Of a DNA stretch of 64,000 nucleotides, positions 23,809 to 32,560 are shown one piece after another; the stretch's first letter is position 1; each line of letters begins with the position of its first letter. Made by a program: the position numbers and the translations under genes. The stretch spans positions 1 through 64,000 of the forward strand of contig JAIQFN010000017.1 of assembly GCA_020073265.1 (NCBI GenBank). Direction: 5' to 3'. A model generated the notes under the pieces. The model searched no databases. It was not told where the DNA came from and saw only the letters and a list, made by a program, of their open reading frames with translations. The DNA comes from Terriglobia bacterium. GTDB lineage: Bacteria; Acidobacteriota; Terriglobia; Bryobacterales; Bryobacteraceae.

Positions 23809-26706
23809 TCACTGGTGCGACAGGTGCGCCAGCACGCGCGCCAATGCTTCATCGGAGGCCGCCGGCGCGGGACACCCCGGCTGGCGCGATCTCCACAGTT
23901 CGGCCGCGAGCGTCAGGTTCTCCTCGGTGGCGTCCCCCAATCCCGATGCCCTAGGGTGTTGGGCTAATGCCTTCCTGGCGCTCTCGGCCGTTTGTGCAGT
24001 GGGGTGTGCGTTGGATGGAACCGTCGCGGTGCATTGCTCCACCAGCTTGAGCGCGCCCTCCAGCAGGGTCTGGCTGCGGCGATAACGCTCCGAGGAGCGG
24101 ATTCCGCGGGCGTCCGGATCGAGCGCCAGGATCTGACCGCAAGTCTCCAGGTTGGTCCGCGCTTTGGCGTCCGAAGGATTCAAGCGTAGCGCGGCGCTGA
24201 AGGCATCCCGCGCGGCCAGATAGTTGTCCAGCGCGAGTTGGGCCACACCCAATCCGGAGTATGCTTCTGCGTCCTGGTTGTCGGCGCGGAGGACGTCGCG
24301 AAAGACTTCCGCCGACTGACGGGGTGATCCGTACGCGAGCAGCAATCCGCCGATCTGCTTCCTGGTGGTCTTGTCTACGGCCGGCCCGACCGCGGCCAGC
24401 AGCTCGGCGATGGCCTGGGTCTTCAGCCGCTGCTTGGCCAGATACTCGGCCAGCTCCAGGCGGGCTTGAATCCGGTATGGTTCCTGCCCTTTAGGCCACG
24501 AGCCATCGATGGCGCGGTGATAGTTGGTGATGGCGTTCAGTGTGTCCTGCCGGCTGGCGGCAATTCTGGCCAATCCGAGGTTCGCGGCGCCATTCTCGGG
24601 CTGGCGCTTGAGCAGTTCTCTCAGGTACACCGCGCCGTCGTCCATTTGCCCCGTTTTTACCAGGGCCACTCCCAGAGCCAGCCGGTAGGTCGGGTTGCCT
24701 GGAGAAACCGACAAAGCATGCCTGAACTGCTCGACGGCTTCGGCTTCGAGGTCCTGCCGCTCCAGCGCGATGCCGGCCTGGTAGGATTGATCGGCCCGTG
24801 CCGAACGCTGGGACCGGTAGTAGTAGTTGAGGAAGCCGATCAACAACAGCAACACCAGCGCGGTGGCGATGACGCCCGGCACCAGGAGCCTGGAGGGACG
24901 GGCTTCCTCGGTGGCTGCGCGCTTCTCGTGAGTAGCTCCGTCGCCGATTCCGTAGGCCTCCAGGACGCTGTGCAGCGAAACGACGCCCTGCAGCTCGCGA
25001 ACATTGGAGCGGCTGACCACGGGCAGCACGTTCCACTTGCTTTCGGCCATGCGCTTGAGCGCTACGTCGAGGGTGTGATCCAGGTGTACGTGCGGAAAAT
25101 TCTCGTTGGTGAGCAGGTCGGTGGGAATCTGGGCGGTAGGCACCTCGGAGAGGCGCCGGTGTCCGCGCCCGGCCGCCACTTCGGCCTCGGCCAGGGCGAG
25201 CGAAACCATCCCCAAGAGCCTTTGGTGCTCAGCGACGACGGGCCAAGCGTTGCGTTCGGGGCTCAAGCGGGCCAGCGCGTCTGCGAAGCGATCGTATAGG
25301 TTCAGCAAACTAGGCGGCGCGGTGGCAGCATCCCGAACCGCCGGCATGGGTTCCCGGTCGCGAGCTCCGGCCGGCAGATGCAGACCATCCTGATGCTGGA
25401 GCGCCTCGTAGATCGGTTCCTTTTGCAGCTTGTAGGAGATGTAGTAGCTGATGAGATTGGAGATCATGAGCGGCACGATGATGGAGTAGTCGCGCGTCAT
25501 CTCGAAGATCATGATCACGGAAGTAAGCGGAACGCGCACGATGCCCGCGAAGGCGGCGCCCATCCCGACCAGGGCATAAGCTCCGACGCCGCCGGTGTAG
25601 TCGGGCATCAGTTGATGCGCGGCCGTGCCCACGGCTCCGCCCATCATGGCGCCGATGAAAAGGCTGGGGCCGAAGATGCCGCCCGCGTTGCCGGTACCGT
25701 AGCAGGCGGCGGTGGCCACCAGCTTGAGCACTACCAGCAGGGCCATGAGCTGGAGCGCCATCTGGCCGTTCAACGCCTCGCTGACGTGGCCGTAGCCAAC
25801 GCCCAAAACGTCGGGGACGAACCAACCCAAGACGCCCACCAGCAGACCGCCGGCGGCTGGCTGCATCCAGTTGGTCCACTCGGGCAGCGCCTGGAATCGC
25901 TTGCGGATGAGCAGCAGGAGTTTGACGAAAGCCACCGACACCAGACCGCCCACCACGCCCAGCACCGCGTAGCTGATGAACTCGACCGGGCTGACGAGTT
26001 GATAGGAAGGCACGTGGAACAGCGGTTCGTCGCCCAGCAGCAGGTGCAGGACGATCCAGGAAGTGGCCGAACTCAGGACGATGGAGCCGAGCACGGGGGC
26101 GTGCAGGTCGCCCATCACTTCTTCGAGCGAGAACAGAACCGCGGCTACCGGCGTGTTGAAAGCTGCCGCCAGCGCCGCCGACGCGCCCACCGGGATCAAT
26201 TCGCGGACCTTCTTGGATCCCAGCCCCAGACGGCGCCCCAGCACCGAGGCCAGTCCCGCGCCGATGTGCACGGAGGGTCCCTCGCGTCCCAGAGCAATGC
26301 CGCTGGCGAGCGAGATCGAAGAGCACATGAACTTGCCCAGGACCGTGCGGAAGCTGATGAAGCCGTCCCGCAGGAATAGCGCGGCTTTGGTCTGCGGAAT
26401 CCCACTGCCTCGCGCGTTGGGAAAGGAGCGCGAGAGAAAATACCCGGTCACTATCGCGCCAATGGTGGGAATCAGCAGCCGGCGCCAGGCTGCGCCGCCC
26501 GCCGGATACATCCGGGAGCCGAGATTTTCGGTGACGTAGATGAACCCGGCCACCACCACGCCGACCAGCGCCCCGATGATCAGGGTGAGGAGCAGCAGAA
26601 CTTTGTCTTCGTGTTGCTGAAGGCCGATTCCGGACCACTCTCGGATGCGGGTTCGCCAGGCCCCTATGGATTCCCAGGGCGCGGCTGGTTGAGAGCTGGC
26701 ATGCAT
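23809..26706 (-). CDS. CLC chloride channel fused to CBS pair and TPR domain
   Basis: 965 residues from the ATG at 26706 (a GTG at 26811 is possible). The CLC core (about 1-430) has all selectivity motifs: GSGIPQ (100-105), GREGP with the gating Glu (140-144), and GGIFGPSLF. Two CBS-like segments follow (about 465-595; VVAEHQRLLGMVSL, WNVLPVVSRSNVRELQGVVS). Then, unusually, there is an extra membrane helix (LLVPGVIATALVLLLLIGFL) and about six TPR units to residue 900. CLC proteins move Cl- or exchange it for H+; the TPR tail suggests a protein partner on one side of the membrane. Confidence 0.9.
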   Translation of the reverse strand: MHASSQPAAPWESIGAWRTRIREWSGIGLQQHEDKVLLLLTLIIGALVGVVVAGFIYVTENLGSRMYPAGGAAWRRLLIPTIGAIVTGYFLSRSFPNARGSGIPQTKAALFLRDGFISFRTVLGKFMCSSISLASGIALGREGPSVHIGAGLASVLGRRLGLGSKKVRELIPVGASAALAAAFNTPVAAVLFSLEEVMGDLHAPVLGSIVLSSATSWIVLHLLLGDEPLFHVPSYQLVSPVEFISYAVLGVVGGLVSVAFVKLLLLIRKRFQALPEWTNWMQPAAGGLLVGVLGWFVPDVLGVGYGHVSEALNGQMALQLMALLVVLKLVATAACYGTGNAGGIFGPSLFIGAMMGGAVGTAAHQLMPDYTGGVGAYALVGMGAAFAGIVRVPLTSVIMIFEMTRDYSIIVPLMISNLISYYISYKLQKEPIYEALQHQDGLHLPAGARDREPMPAVRDAATAPPSLLNLYDRFADALARLSPERNAWPVVAEHQRLLGMVSLALAEAEVAAGRGHRRLSEVPTAQIPTDLLTNENFPHVHLDHTLDVALKRMAESKWNVLPVVSRSNVRELQGVVSLHSVLEAYGIGDGATHEKRAATEEARPSRLLVPGVIATALVLLLLIGFLNYYYRSQRSARADQSYQAGIALERQDLEAEAVEQFRHALSVSPGNPTYRLALGVALVKTGQMDDGAVYLRELLKRQPENGAANLGLARIAASRQDTLNAITNYHRAIDGSWPKGQEPYRIQARLELAEYLAKQRLKTQAIAELLAAVGPAVDKTTRKQIGGLLLAYGSPRQSAEVFRDVLRADNQDAEAYSGLGVAQLALDNYLAARDAFSAALRLNPSDAKARTNLETCGQILALDPDARGIRSSERYRRSQTLLEGALKLVEQCTATVPSNAHPTAQTAESARKALAQHPRASGLGDATEENLTLAAELWRSRQPGCPAPAASDEALARVLAHLSHQ

Positions 26707-26850
26707 CGCGGACAGTTTGCGGAACAGGCGCGCGTCGCGGAGCGTGCCTTCGACCAGATTAACAGATGTGAGCGTGTCCGGTTCACGGCCTCGGCGGCTC
26801 CTCTCGCTCACGTGCCAACCCGAGGTACGATTTCGATTAGGAGGCTGCTT

Positions 26851-27561
26851 ATGCGCAGGCGCGACTTGCAGGCCAGCATGTACGAGCTGACCGATGCCTC
26901 CGTGACTCAGCGATGGATGTTAGCGGCGATCGTGGGTGTGTGGGTCGCGGTGGCATGGTGGCTGCTGTTTGGCGGCGGCCTGGAGACCGCGGGCGCACGG
27001 TTCGGATGGATTTGGATGCCCGGCGACGTCACCCGGCGGGCTTGTCTCGGCGCCGGGTTCTCTATTTACTACCTCCGGATTCTTTTCACCGAGTTCGTGT
27101 TCTTGAAGCGCGGCGTGAGCTGGAGCGAAGTATTCACCATTGTGCCCTGGATGTTAGGTATTTTCCTGCTGCTGAGTGTCGCCGGCGGGACGAATCCCGA
27201 GCCTTTCGGCGCGGCGGGCGTCGCCGGGCTGGTCTTGTTTCTGGTGGGCTCGTGGATGAACTCTTACGGGGAATACGCTCGGCATCGCTGGAAACAGCGG
27301 CCTGAGAATCGAGGGCGGCTCTACACTCAGGGACTGTTCCGCTACTCGCGACATCCAAACTACTTGGGCGACCTGATCTTGTTCACCGGATTGTGTCTGA
27401 TTTCAGGCGCGTGGGTGACGGCGCTCATACCGCTCGCGATGCTGGCCGGGTTCGTATTCGTAAACATTCCCGTGCTGGATTCTCATCTGCGTGACAAATA
27501 CGGTTCGCAGTTCGAAGAATATGCCAAGGGAACCCGGAAGCTGATCCCAAGGCTGTATTAG
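26851..27561 (+). CDS. Isoprenylcysteine/phospholipid methyltransferase-like membrane protein (DUF1295 type)
   Basis: 236 residues from an ATG with AGGAGG 6 bases upstream. Six or so membrane helices, then the C-terminal signature FRYSRHPNYLGDLILFTG with HLRDKYGSQFEEYAKGTRKLIP, typical of DUF1295/ICMT-fold enzymes. These use S-adenosylmethionine or, in relatives, reduce steroid-like substrates within the membrane; the exact substrate is unknown. It diverges from the CLC gene and has no operon partner. Confidence 0.85.
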   Translation: MRRRDLQASMYELTDASVTQRWMLAAIVGVWVAVAWWLLFGGGLETAGARFGWIWMPGDVTRRACLGAGFSIYYLRILFTEFVFLKRGVSWSEVFTIVPWMLGIFLLLSVAGGTNPEPFGAAGVAGLVLFLVGSWMNSYGEYARHRWKQRPENRGRLYTQGLFRYSRHPNYLGDLILFTGLCLISGAWVTALIPLAMLAGFVFVNIPVLDSHLRDKYGSQFEEYAKGTRKLIPRLY

Positions 27562-27600
27562 CGCACACTCGCCCGCTCTGCAATTTGATAAAAAGGTGTG

Positions 27601-28386
27601 ATGACACGAATCCTCCTCTTGTCCGCTTTGGCCGCGTCCACTCTCGCCGCGCAGGATTGGGCGAAGGCAACGCTAGACAAATCCCCCCGCAAACACGAGT
27701 GGGTAACTGTCACGCACGACGGGCGCTCGGTGAAAACGTTCGTCGCTTATCCCGACTCCAAGGCCAAAGCGCCGGTGGTTCTGGTCATCCACGAAATCTT
27801 CGGCATGACGGACTGGGTGCAGGATCTCGCCGACCAGGTGGCGGCCGCGGGCTACATCGCAGTGGCTCCGGATCTGCTTTCGGGCATGGCGCCCAACGGC
27901 GGCGGCACCACCGATTTTCCGCAGGGCGGCGCCGGACGGGCCATCGGCCAGCTCAGTGTGGATCAGAAAACCGCCGATCTGAACGCGGTGGCCGACTACG
28001 GGCTGAAGCTGCCTGGCGCCAACGGCAAGCTGTTCGTCACCGGGTACTGCTGGGGTGGCGGCGAGAGTTTCCATTTCGCCACCGTCCGCCCGAATCTGGC
28101 CGCAGCCTTCGTGTTCTATGGCGTGCCGCCGTCCAAAGAAGACATGGCGCGGATCAAGGCGCCGGTCTACGGTTTCTACGCCGGTAACGACGCCCGCATC
28201 GACGCCACCATTCCGGACACCGTTACCAACATGAAGGAGTTGGGCAAGAAGTACGACCCCGTCACCTACGAAGGCGCGGGCCACGGCTTCATGCGCGGCG
28301 GTGAGCAGCCTGATGCCAGACCCGGCGACGCGAAAGCGAGAACCGATGCCTGGGCGCGCTGGAAGACGCTGCTAGCCAGCAATTGA
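27601..28386 (+). CDS. Dienelactone hydrolase family protein, exported
   Basis: 261 residues. An N-terminal signal sequence (ILLLSALAASTLAAQ) precedes an alpha/beta hydrolase with the dienelactone hydrolase triad: Cys in GYCWGGGES, Asp in YAGNDARID, His in GAGHGFMRG. An Ala/Thr-rich lid lies between. Cytoplasmic family members open lactones in aromatic degradation; this exported form more likely acts on an envelope or environmental ester. It is followed 74 bases later by the type III CRISPR operon but is not obviously part of it. Confidence 0.9.
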   Translation: MTRILLLSALAASTLAAQDWAKATLDKSPRKHEWVTVTHDGRSVKTFVAYPDSKAKAPVVLVIHEIFGMTDWVQDLADQVAAAGYIAVAPDLLSGMAPNGGGTTDFPQGGAGRAIGQLSVDQKTADLNAVADYGLKLPGANGKLFVTGYCWGGGESFHFATVRPNLAAAFVFYGVPPSKEDMARIKAPVYGFYAGNDARIDATIPDTVTNMKELGKKYDPVTYEGAGHGFMRGGEQPDARPGDAKARTDAWARWKTLLASN

Positions 28387-28460
28387 GCGGCTTCCGGCCG
28401 GTGGTGCGACCGAAATCCGACCGTCGCCCGTGGTACATTTGAGCTTTCGCCTGAGGCGGC

Positions 28461-29882
28461 ATGTCCGTTCAAATCCTGTTACAAGGCAAGGTTTTGGGGG
28501 TCGAGGAGTTCCTGCTCGCAGGCTCGCCGGACGAGGCGGTGTTCTCCGGACGCCTGCGCTGGTTGAGCCTGCTGAGCGAAGTGTTGCCGCGCGCCTTGAT
28601 CGCGGAGCTCGGGCTTTCGAAAATGCTGCTGGGATCGAGCGGCGGTGAACAATTCCTGGCGGTGTTGCCCGAGGAGGTTCGTCCGCAAGCCGAGCAATTC
28701 CTGAATGCGGCGCGGGCGGGGATGCACGAGTTGAGCCGTGGGCGGCTGGAGCTGCTGTGGGCCATCACCGAGAACCTCGGCGACTGGACCGTGGTTCGCA
28801 AGCGCCTGAACGAGGAGTTCCAGCGCAAGCAGGACACGCCGTTGGCCGCGACCGGTCTGGAATCGGCCGAGCAGCACGCGGAACCCGATCCGGACTATTT
28901 TGCCGGGCTCGAGACATCGCTTAGAGACGCGACCACGGTGAGCTGGTCTCCGGAATCGCCCGCGCGGATCAGCACGGCGGGCGGGAAGCATTCCTGGCCG
29001 ATCGGCTCATCGCCGGATGCGGTGCCTCTGGCGCGCCACACGGCCTTGACCGATGATGGACGCGACAGCGCCACGGCGTTGCTGCTGGCCTGCCGCGCGG
29101 AGGGCCGGCCAGTGTGGGGCGTTCTGCGCGGCGACGTGGACAGCGTCGGGATTCGCATGCGGCGCTTGCACAGTATCGAGGAGCACGTGCAGCTCTCGGT
29201 GCTGTACAAGCAGTTTTTCGCCGGCGAGGTGGAGGTGCTTTGCTCGCTTCCCGAGTTCTGGCGCAAAGTGAACCTGCTGTATACGGGCGGCGATGATTTC
29301 GCGGTGTACGGCGCCTGGGACGCGCTGATCGGACTGGGCCGGGAGTTGCAGCGCCTGTTCCAGCGCTTCAGCGAAGAGCACCTCAAGGATTTTCCGGGCG
29401 CCGAGGGGAAGACCATCACCATGGCTCTGGCGCTGGCGCCGGAGCTGACTACGCCGCTGCGGTCGGTGTACGAGCGCGCTGGAGACAAACTCGAGGTCGC
29501 CAAGTCCTCCGACAAGGATTGCTTCTACCTGCTGGGACGGACGCTCGAATGGAAGCAGCTTTCCGACGCCGCCGAGTTGAAGGACGAGCTGACCGGCATG
29601 GTGCGGGAGTTCGATGTCGCGCCGCAGTACATACGGGAGCTCTGTGGGATCTATCGCGAGACCAAGCGCGCGCCGGGCGCCAGGCGGGTGGAACGGCCGT
29701 GGCGTTTCCATCGGCGGCTGCACCGTATTCTGGGAAGCTCGCGCTCGCGCGATTTTCAAAAAGCGCGGGCCAGCCTGATCGCCGACCTGGTGGGGAAGAA
29801 TCCCGTCAATCTGAAGTTGCGGCCTTCGGGCCGCGTAGCGCTAGAATGGGCGAGATTGTCCACGGAGGGCCCGGAGCAGTAA
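28461..29882 (+). CDS. cas10: Cas10 (Csm1-type), type III-A, without HD domain
   Basis: 473 residues, far shorter than the usual 750-850. The N-terminus begins directly in the first palm-like domain (GSSGGEQFLAVLPEE, LSRGRLELLWAITENLGDW). The HD nuclease domain that cuts single-stranded DNA is absent. The second palm (WGVLRGDVDSVGIRMRRL) keeps the cyclase motif GGDD at residues 276-279, so cyclic oligoadenylate synthesis remains possible. The usual zinc-ribbon Cys pairs are missing. The C-terminal helical domain is present. First gene of the csm operon. Confidence 0.9.
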   Translation: MSVQILLQGKVLGVEEFLLAGSPDEAVFSGRLRWLSLLSEVLPRALIAELGLSKMLLGSSGGEQFLAVLPEEVRPQAEQFLNAARAGMHELSRGRLELLWAITENLGDWTVVRKRLNEEFQRKQDTPLAATGLESAEQHAEPDPDYFAGLETSLRDATTVSWSPESPARISTAGGKHSWPIGSSPDAVPLARHTALTDDGRDSATALLLACRAEGRPVWGVLRGDVDSVGIRMRRLHSIEEHVQLSVLYKQFFAGEVEVLCSLPEFWRKVNLLYTGGDDFAVYGAWDALIGLGRELQRLFQRFSEEHLKDFPGAEGKTITMALALAPELTTPLRSVYERAGDKLEVAKSSDKDCFYLLGRTLEWKQLSDAAELKDELTGMVREFDVAPQYIRELCGIYRETKRAPGARRVERPWRFHRRLHRILGSSRSRDFQKARASLIADLVGKNPVNLKLRPSGRVALEWARLSTEGPEQ

Positions 29883-29886
29883 CGAT

Positions 29887-29932
29887 GTGGCGCACGCACT
29901 GGTGCGTGCCGCGTTCACACTGGTGTGAACGC
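29887..29932 (+). repeat. Double-hairpin palindromic element, copy A
   Basis: Between cas10 and csm2. Two adjacent hairpins, GCACGCACTGGTGCGTGC and GTTCACACTGGTGTGAAC, joined by CGC. Copies B (32425-32470) and C (32499-32543, inverted) lie between csm4 and csm5. Stem sequences differ between copies with matching changes on both arms. These resemble REP-type intergenic palindromes. Confidence 0.85.
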
Positions 29933-29948
29933 AATGAGAGAGGATGGA

Positions 29949-30557
29949 ATGGCTGACGAACCGCAACAACAGGAACAGGGAAACCGCGAAGCGGCGAGCG
30001 GCGCCCCGCAAGGCGGCGCCCGCGAGAGTGGAGCTAGCCGCGAAGGCGGCGGCGGTCGCCCGGGCGGCGGCCGCGAAGGTGGCGGCGGTCGTGAAGGTGG
30101 CGGAGGCGGTCGCGAAGGCCGTGGCCGTGAGGGCGGCCGTGGTCCACACAGCGGAGGCCGCGAAGGCGGTCGAGGCGACGACCGGCGCGGCGGCGATCGG
30201 GGCCGCTTCGAAGGTCCGCCCGAAATCGACCTGGACAAGCTCATCTCCGACCCCTTGTATCTGGACAACCAGGCGCACGGCGTGGTGAGCCGCATGCGCG
30301 ACATGGATTCGGGCACCAAGAGCCAGTTGCGGCGTCTCTACAACGCGGTCCGCCGGGCCGTGCGGGCGCCGGAAAGCGAGCGCCAGCAGCAGTTCGTGAT
30401 GCTGCGCGCCCGGCTGGCCTACACCATCGCGCGCCACTCGCTGCGCAGCCTCGATTCGCTCGAGAAACTACTGCTGCAGGTGACGCGCAAGAACGACGCG
30501 CGCGGTTACGAGCGCTTCCGCGATCTGTTCGAAGCCATCGTCGCGTATAACGAATAA
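29949..30557 (+). CDS. csm2: Csm2 small subunit with Gly/Arg-rich N-terminal extension
   Basis: 202 residues from the ATG at 29949 (AGAGAGG 5 bases upstream). The C-terminal 120 residues are Csm2: IDLDKLISDPLYLDNQAHGVV, KSQLRRLYNAVRRAVRAPE, LRARLAYTIARHS, YERFRDLFEAIVAYN. Csm2 forms the helical small-subunit filament of type III-A complexes and contacts target RNA. Residues 10-90 are an unusual low-complexity stretch rich in Gly, Arg and Glu (repeated GREGGGG), like an RNA-binding RGG region. No Csm2 I know of has such an arm, so this is worth checking. Confidence 0.85.
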   Translation: MADEPQQQEQGNREAASGAPQGGARESGASREGGGGRPGGGREGGGGREGGGGGREGRGREGGRGPHSGGREGGRGDDRRGGDRGRFEGPPEIDLDKLISDPLYLDNQAHGVVSRMRDMDSGTKSQLRRLYNAVRRAVRAPESERQQQFVMLRARLAYTIARHSLRSLDSLEKLLLQVTRKNDARGYERFRDLFEAIVAYNE

Positions 30558-30569
30558 GAAACGGTTGAC

Positions 30570-31406
30570 ATGAGTTCTCACACAGCGCAAACGGAACTGA
30601 AGCTGATTGGAAAATTGATCCTGGAGGGAGACATCACCTGCCAGACCGGGCTGCACATCGGCGCAGGCAAAGGCTCGCTCGAAATTGGCGGCGCCGACAA
30701 TCCGGTGGTGAAGGACGCCTTCGGGTTGCCCTACATTCCGGGCAGCTCGCTGCGCGGCAAGCTGCGTTCATTGCTCGAACAGTCCTCGGGCCTGGCGGTG
30801 CCTTCGGAACTGGTGTATCTTTCGAAACGCAAGGGCCAGGAAGTACGCATTCATCAGAGCGACCGGCCGGACGACGACATCTGCATTCTGTTCGGGCGCA
30901 GTCCGGGCCGCATGGATCGCGTGTCCGGCGAGTCGCTGGACGCTACCACCGCCACCCCGGCGCGTCTGACCGTCTACGATGCTCCACTGGTGGCCGAAAG
31001 CATCACACCGCAGATGCGCGAGAACATGGACGACGAGCTGACCGAGGTGAAAAGCGAGAACGCCATCGATCGCATCACCTCGCAAGCCAATCCGCGCACG
31101 CTGGAGCGGGTTCCCGCGGGAGCGCGCTTCCATTTCCGCGTGGTGCTGGACGTGCTGTGCGCCGAAGATCGCGAGCTGCTGGCGCGCCTGTTGGAGGGCC
31201 TGCGGCTGCTCGAAGACGACAGTCTGGGGGGCGGCGGATCGCGTGGCAGTGGACGCGTGGCTTTGTCGAACCTGAAGCTCACCTGGCGAGGGCGCAGCTT
31301 TTACGCCTCCGGTGCGGCCGAGCAGGAACTGCTGGCCGAGGCCGATCTCGCGGGTTTGCAGACGCTCGCCAACGCGGCCGATTTCGCGGAGAAGCTCGCC
31401 GAATAG
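30570..31406 (+). CDS. csm3: Csm3 backbone RAMP protein (target RNA nuclease)
   Basis: 278 residues. KLILEGDITCQTGLHIGAGK, then GGADNPVVKDAFGLPYIPGSSLRGKLRS, is the Csm3/Cas7 signature. Asp43 in GGADNP corresponds to the catalytic Asp that cuts target RNA at 6-nt intervals, so cleavage should be intact. The Gly-rich loop GGGGSRGSGRVALSN (about 215-230) is the C-terminal RAMP motif. It starts 12 bases after csm2 and ends 1 base before csm4. Confidence 0.94.
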   Translation: MSSHTAQTELKLIGKLILEGDITCQTGLHIGAGKGSLEIGGADNPVVKDAFGLPYIPGSSLRGKLRSLLEQSSGLAVPSELVYLSKRKGQEVRIHQSDRPDDDICILFGRSPGRMDRVSGESLDATTATPARLTVYDAPLVAESITPQMRENMDDELTEVKSENAIDRITSQANPRTLERVPAGARFHFRVVLDVLCAEDRELLARLLEGLRLLEDDSLGGGGSRGSGRVALSNLKLTWRGRSFYASGAAEQELLAEADLAGLQTLANAADFAEKLAE

Positions 31407-31407
31407 A

Positions 31408-32421
31408 ATGTCCGAGGGCGGCGCCAGCAAAAGCTATGCGGTTCGTTTCCGTCCGGCCGGCCCGTGGCGTTTCGGTCCGGACTCGGGAGCGCGCGATCGC
31501 GTCGATCTGATCTGTCACAGCGACGCGGTGTTCTCGGCGGTGTGCTCGGCCATGTCGCAGCTCGGTTTCATGGAAGACTGGCTGGGGGCGACGGCGCGGT
31601 CGGCGGCGCCGGCGGTGCGATTCAGTTCGTTGTATCCTTTTCGCGGCGACACGCTGCTGGTGGTTCCGCCGCGTAGCCTCTGGCCGCCGACCGAGTCGGC
31701 CAAGGTCCGTTGCAAGGGCGCGCGCTTCGTTCCGCTTTCGGTGGTGGCTTCGCTGCTCGACGGCAAAGCCATCGACGAAAATCGCTGGGCTGTGGACGGC
31801 GAGAGCAAGTGCCTGGTATCCTCCGACGGAACCGGCGGACCATTCCGGATCGCGGTCCGCTCGAGCGCCGGCGTGGATCGACTGCAGCATGGCAACGTCG
31901 AGCCGCACGCTACCGCGTGCCTGGAGTTCGCGCGCGATGCCGGGCTGTGGACCGTGGTTGAGTTTGCGAACGATGATGCGGCCGCGCGGTGGGAAGCACC
32001 GGTGCGAAGCGCGTTGCGGCTTCTGGCCGATTCCGGTTTCGGCGGCGAGCGTTCGCGCGGCTGGGGCCGCTCGGAGGCTCCGGAATGGGAGCCTTGGATG
32101 CCGCCGCAGGCTGCTTCGACCGAAGAACCAGGGGAGCGAGCTTACTGGCTGCTGTCCGTCTTCACGCCGTCGGCTGGCGACGCGGTGGACTGGAGCCGCG
32201 GAAGCTATTCCACGGTTTCGCGACGTGGACGGATCGAAAGCAGCGCGCGTTGGGGCGAGCCGAAGAGCGCGACGGTCATGATCGAAGAAGGGTCGGTGCT
32301 GCTCGCGGGCGCGGAATTGCAGGGCGCGGCCCGCGACGTCGCTCCGGCCGGTTTCCCGCACCCGGTGTATCGCGCCGGATTCGCCCTGACGGTGCCGATC
32401 CCATGGAGAGCCTCGGTATGA
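31408..32421 (+). CDS. csm4: Csm4 (Cas5-like) RAMP protein
   Basis: 337 residues from the ATG at 31408; the open frame starts earlier, inside csm3. YAVRFRPAGPWRFGPDSGARD leads a Cas5/Csm4-type ferredoxin fold. HSDAVFSAVCSAMSQLGF and FSSLYPFRGDTLLVVPPRSLW are family features, and GFGGERSRGWGRSE is the Gly-rich C-terminal RAMP loop. Csm4 binds the 5' handle of the crRNA and holds Cas10. Its TGA is followed within 4 bases by palindromic element B. Confidence 0.9.
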   Translation: MSEGGASKSYAVRFRPAGPWRFGPDSGARDRVDLICHSDAVFSAVCSAMSQLGFMEDWLGATARSAAPAVRFSSLYPFRGDTLLVVPPRSLWPPTESAKVRCKGARFVPLSVVASLLDGKAIDENRWAVDGESKCLVSSDGTGGPFRIAVRSSAGVDRLQHGNVEPHATACLEFARDAGLWTVVEFANDDAAARWEAPVRSALRLLADSGFGGERSRGWGRSEAPEWEPWMPPQAASTEEPGERAYWLLSVFTPSAGDAVDWSRGSYSTVSRRGRIESSARWGEPKSATVMIEEGSVLLAGAELQGAARDVAPAGFPHPVYRAGFALTVPIPWRASV

Positions 32422-32424
32422 GCC

Positions 32425-32470
32425 GTGGCGCGCGCACTCTTGCGTGCCGCGTTCGCACTCGTGCGAATGC
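32425..32470 (+). repeat. Double-hairpin palindromic element, copy B
   Basis: GCGCGCACTCTTGCGTGC and TTCGCACTCGTGCGAA, directly after the csm4 stop. Same order and spacing as copy A, with the second stem changed on both arms. Confidence 0.85.
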
Positions 32471-32498
32471 TTGGCCTGATCTTTCATTGAACCCCCGG

Positions 32499-32543
32499 GC
32501 GTGGGCACGAGTGCCCACGCGGCACGCTGAGAGCGTGCGCCAC
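32499..32543 (-). repeat. Double-hairpin palindromic element, copy C (inverted)
   Basis: Read on the minus strand it is GTGGCGCACGCTCTCAGCGTGC followed by CGTGGGCACTCGTGCCCACG: the same order as copies A and B, facing copy B across 28 bases. The B-C pair fills the csm4-csm5 gap and could form a larger folded structure in the operon mRNA. Confidence 0.85.
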
Positions 32544-32560
32544 GGCAGGCAGGTCCATCC

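Noticed and set aside
24466-26379. Long plus-strand ORFs opposite the CLC gene
   Set aside because: Shadow frames; the minus-strand protein has clear CLC and TPR motifs.
30000-30200. Tandem GGCGGTCG-type DNA repeats as a possible CRISPR array or minisatellite
   Set aside because: They are codons for the Gly/Arg-rich arm of Csm2; spacing is irregular and there are no unique spacers.
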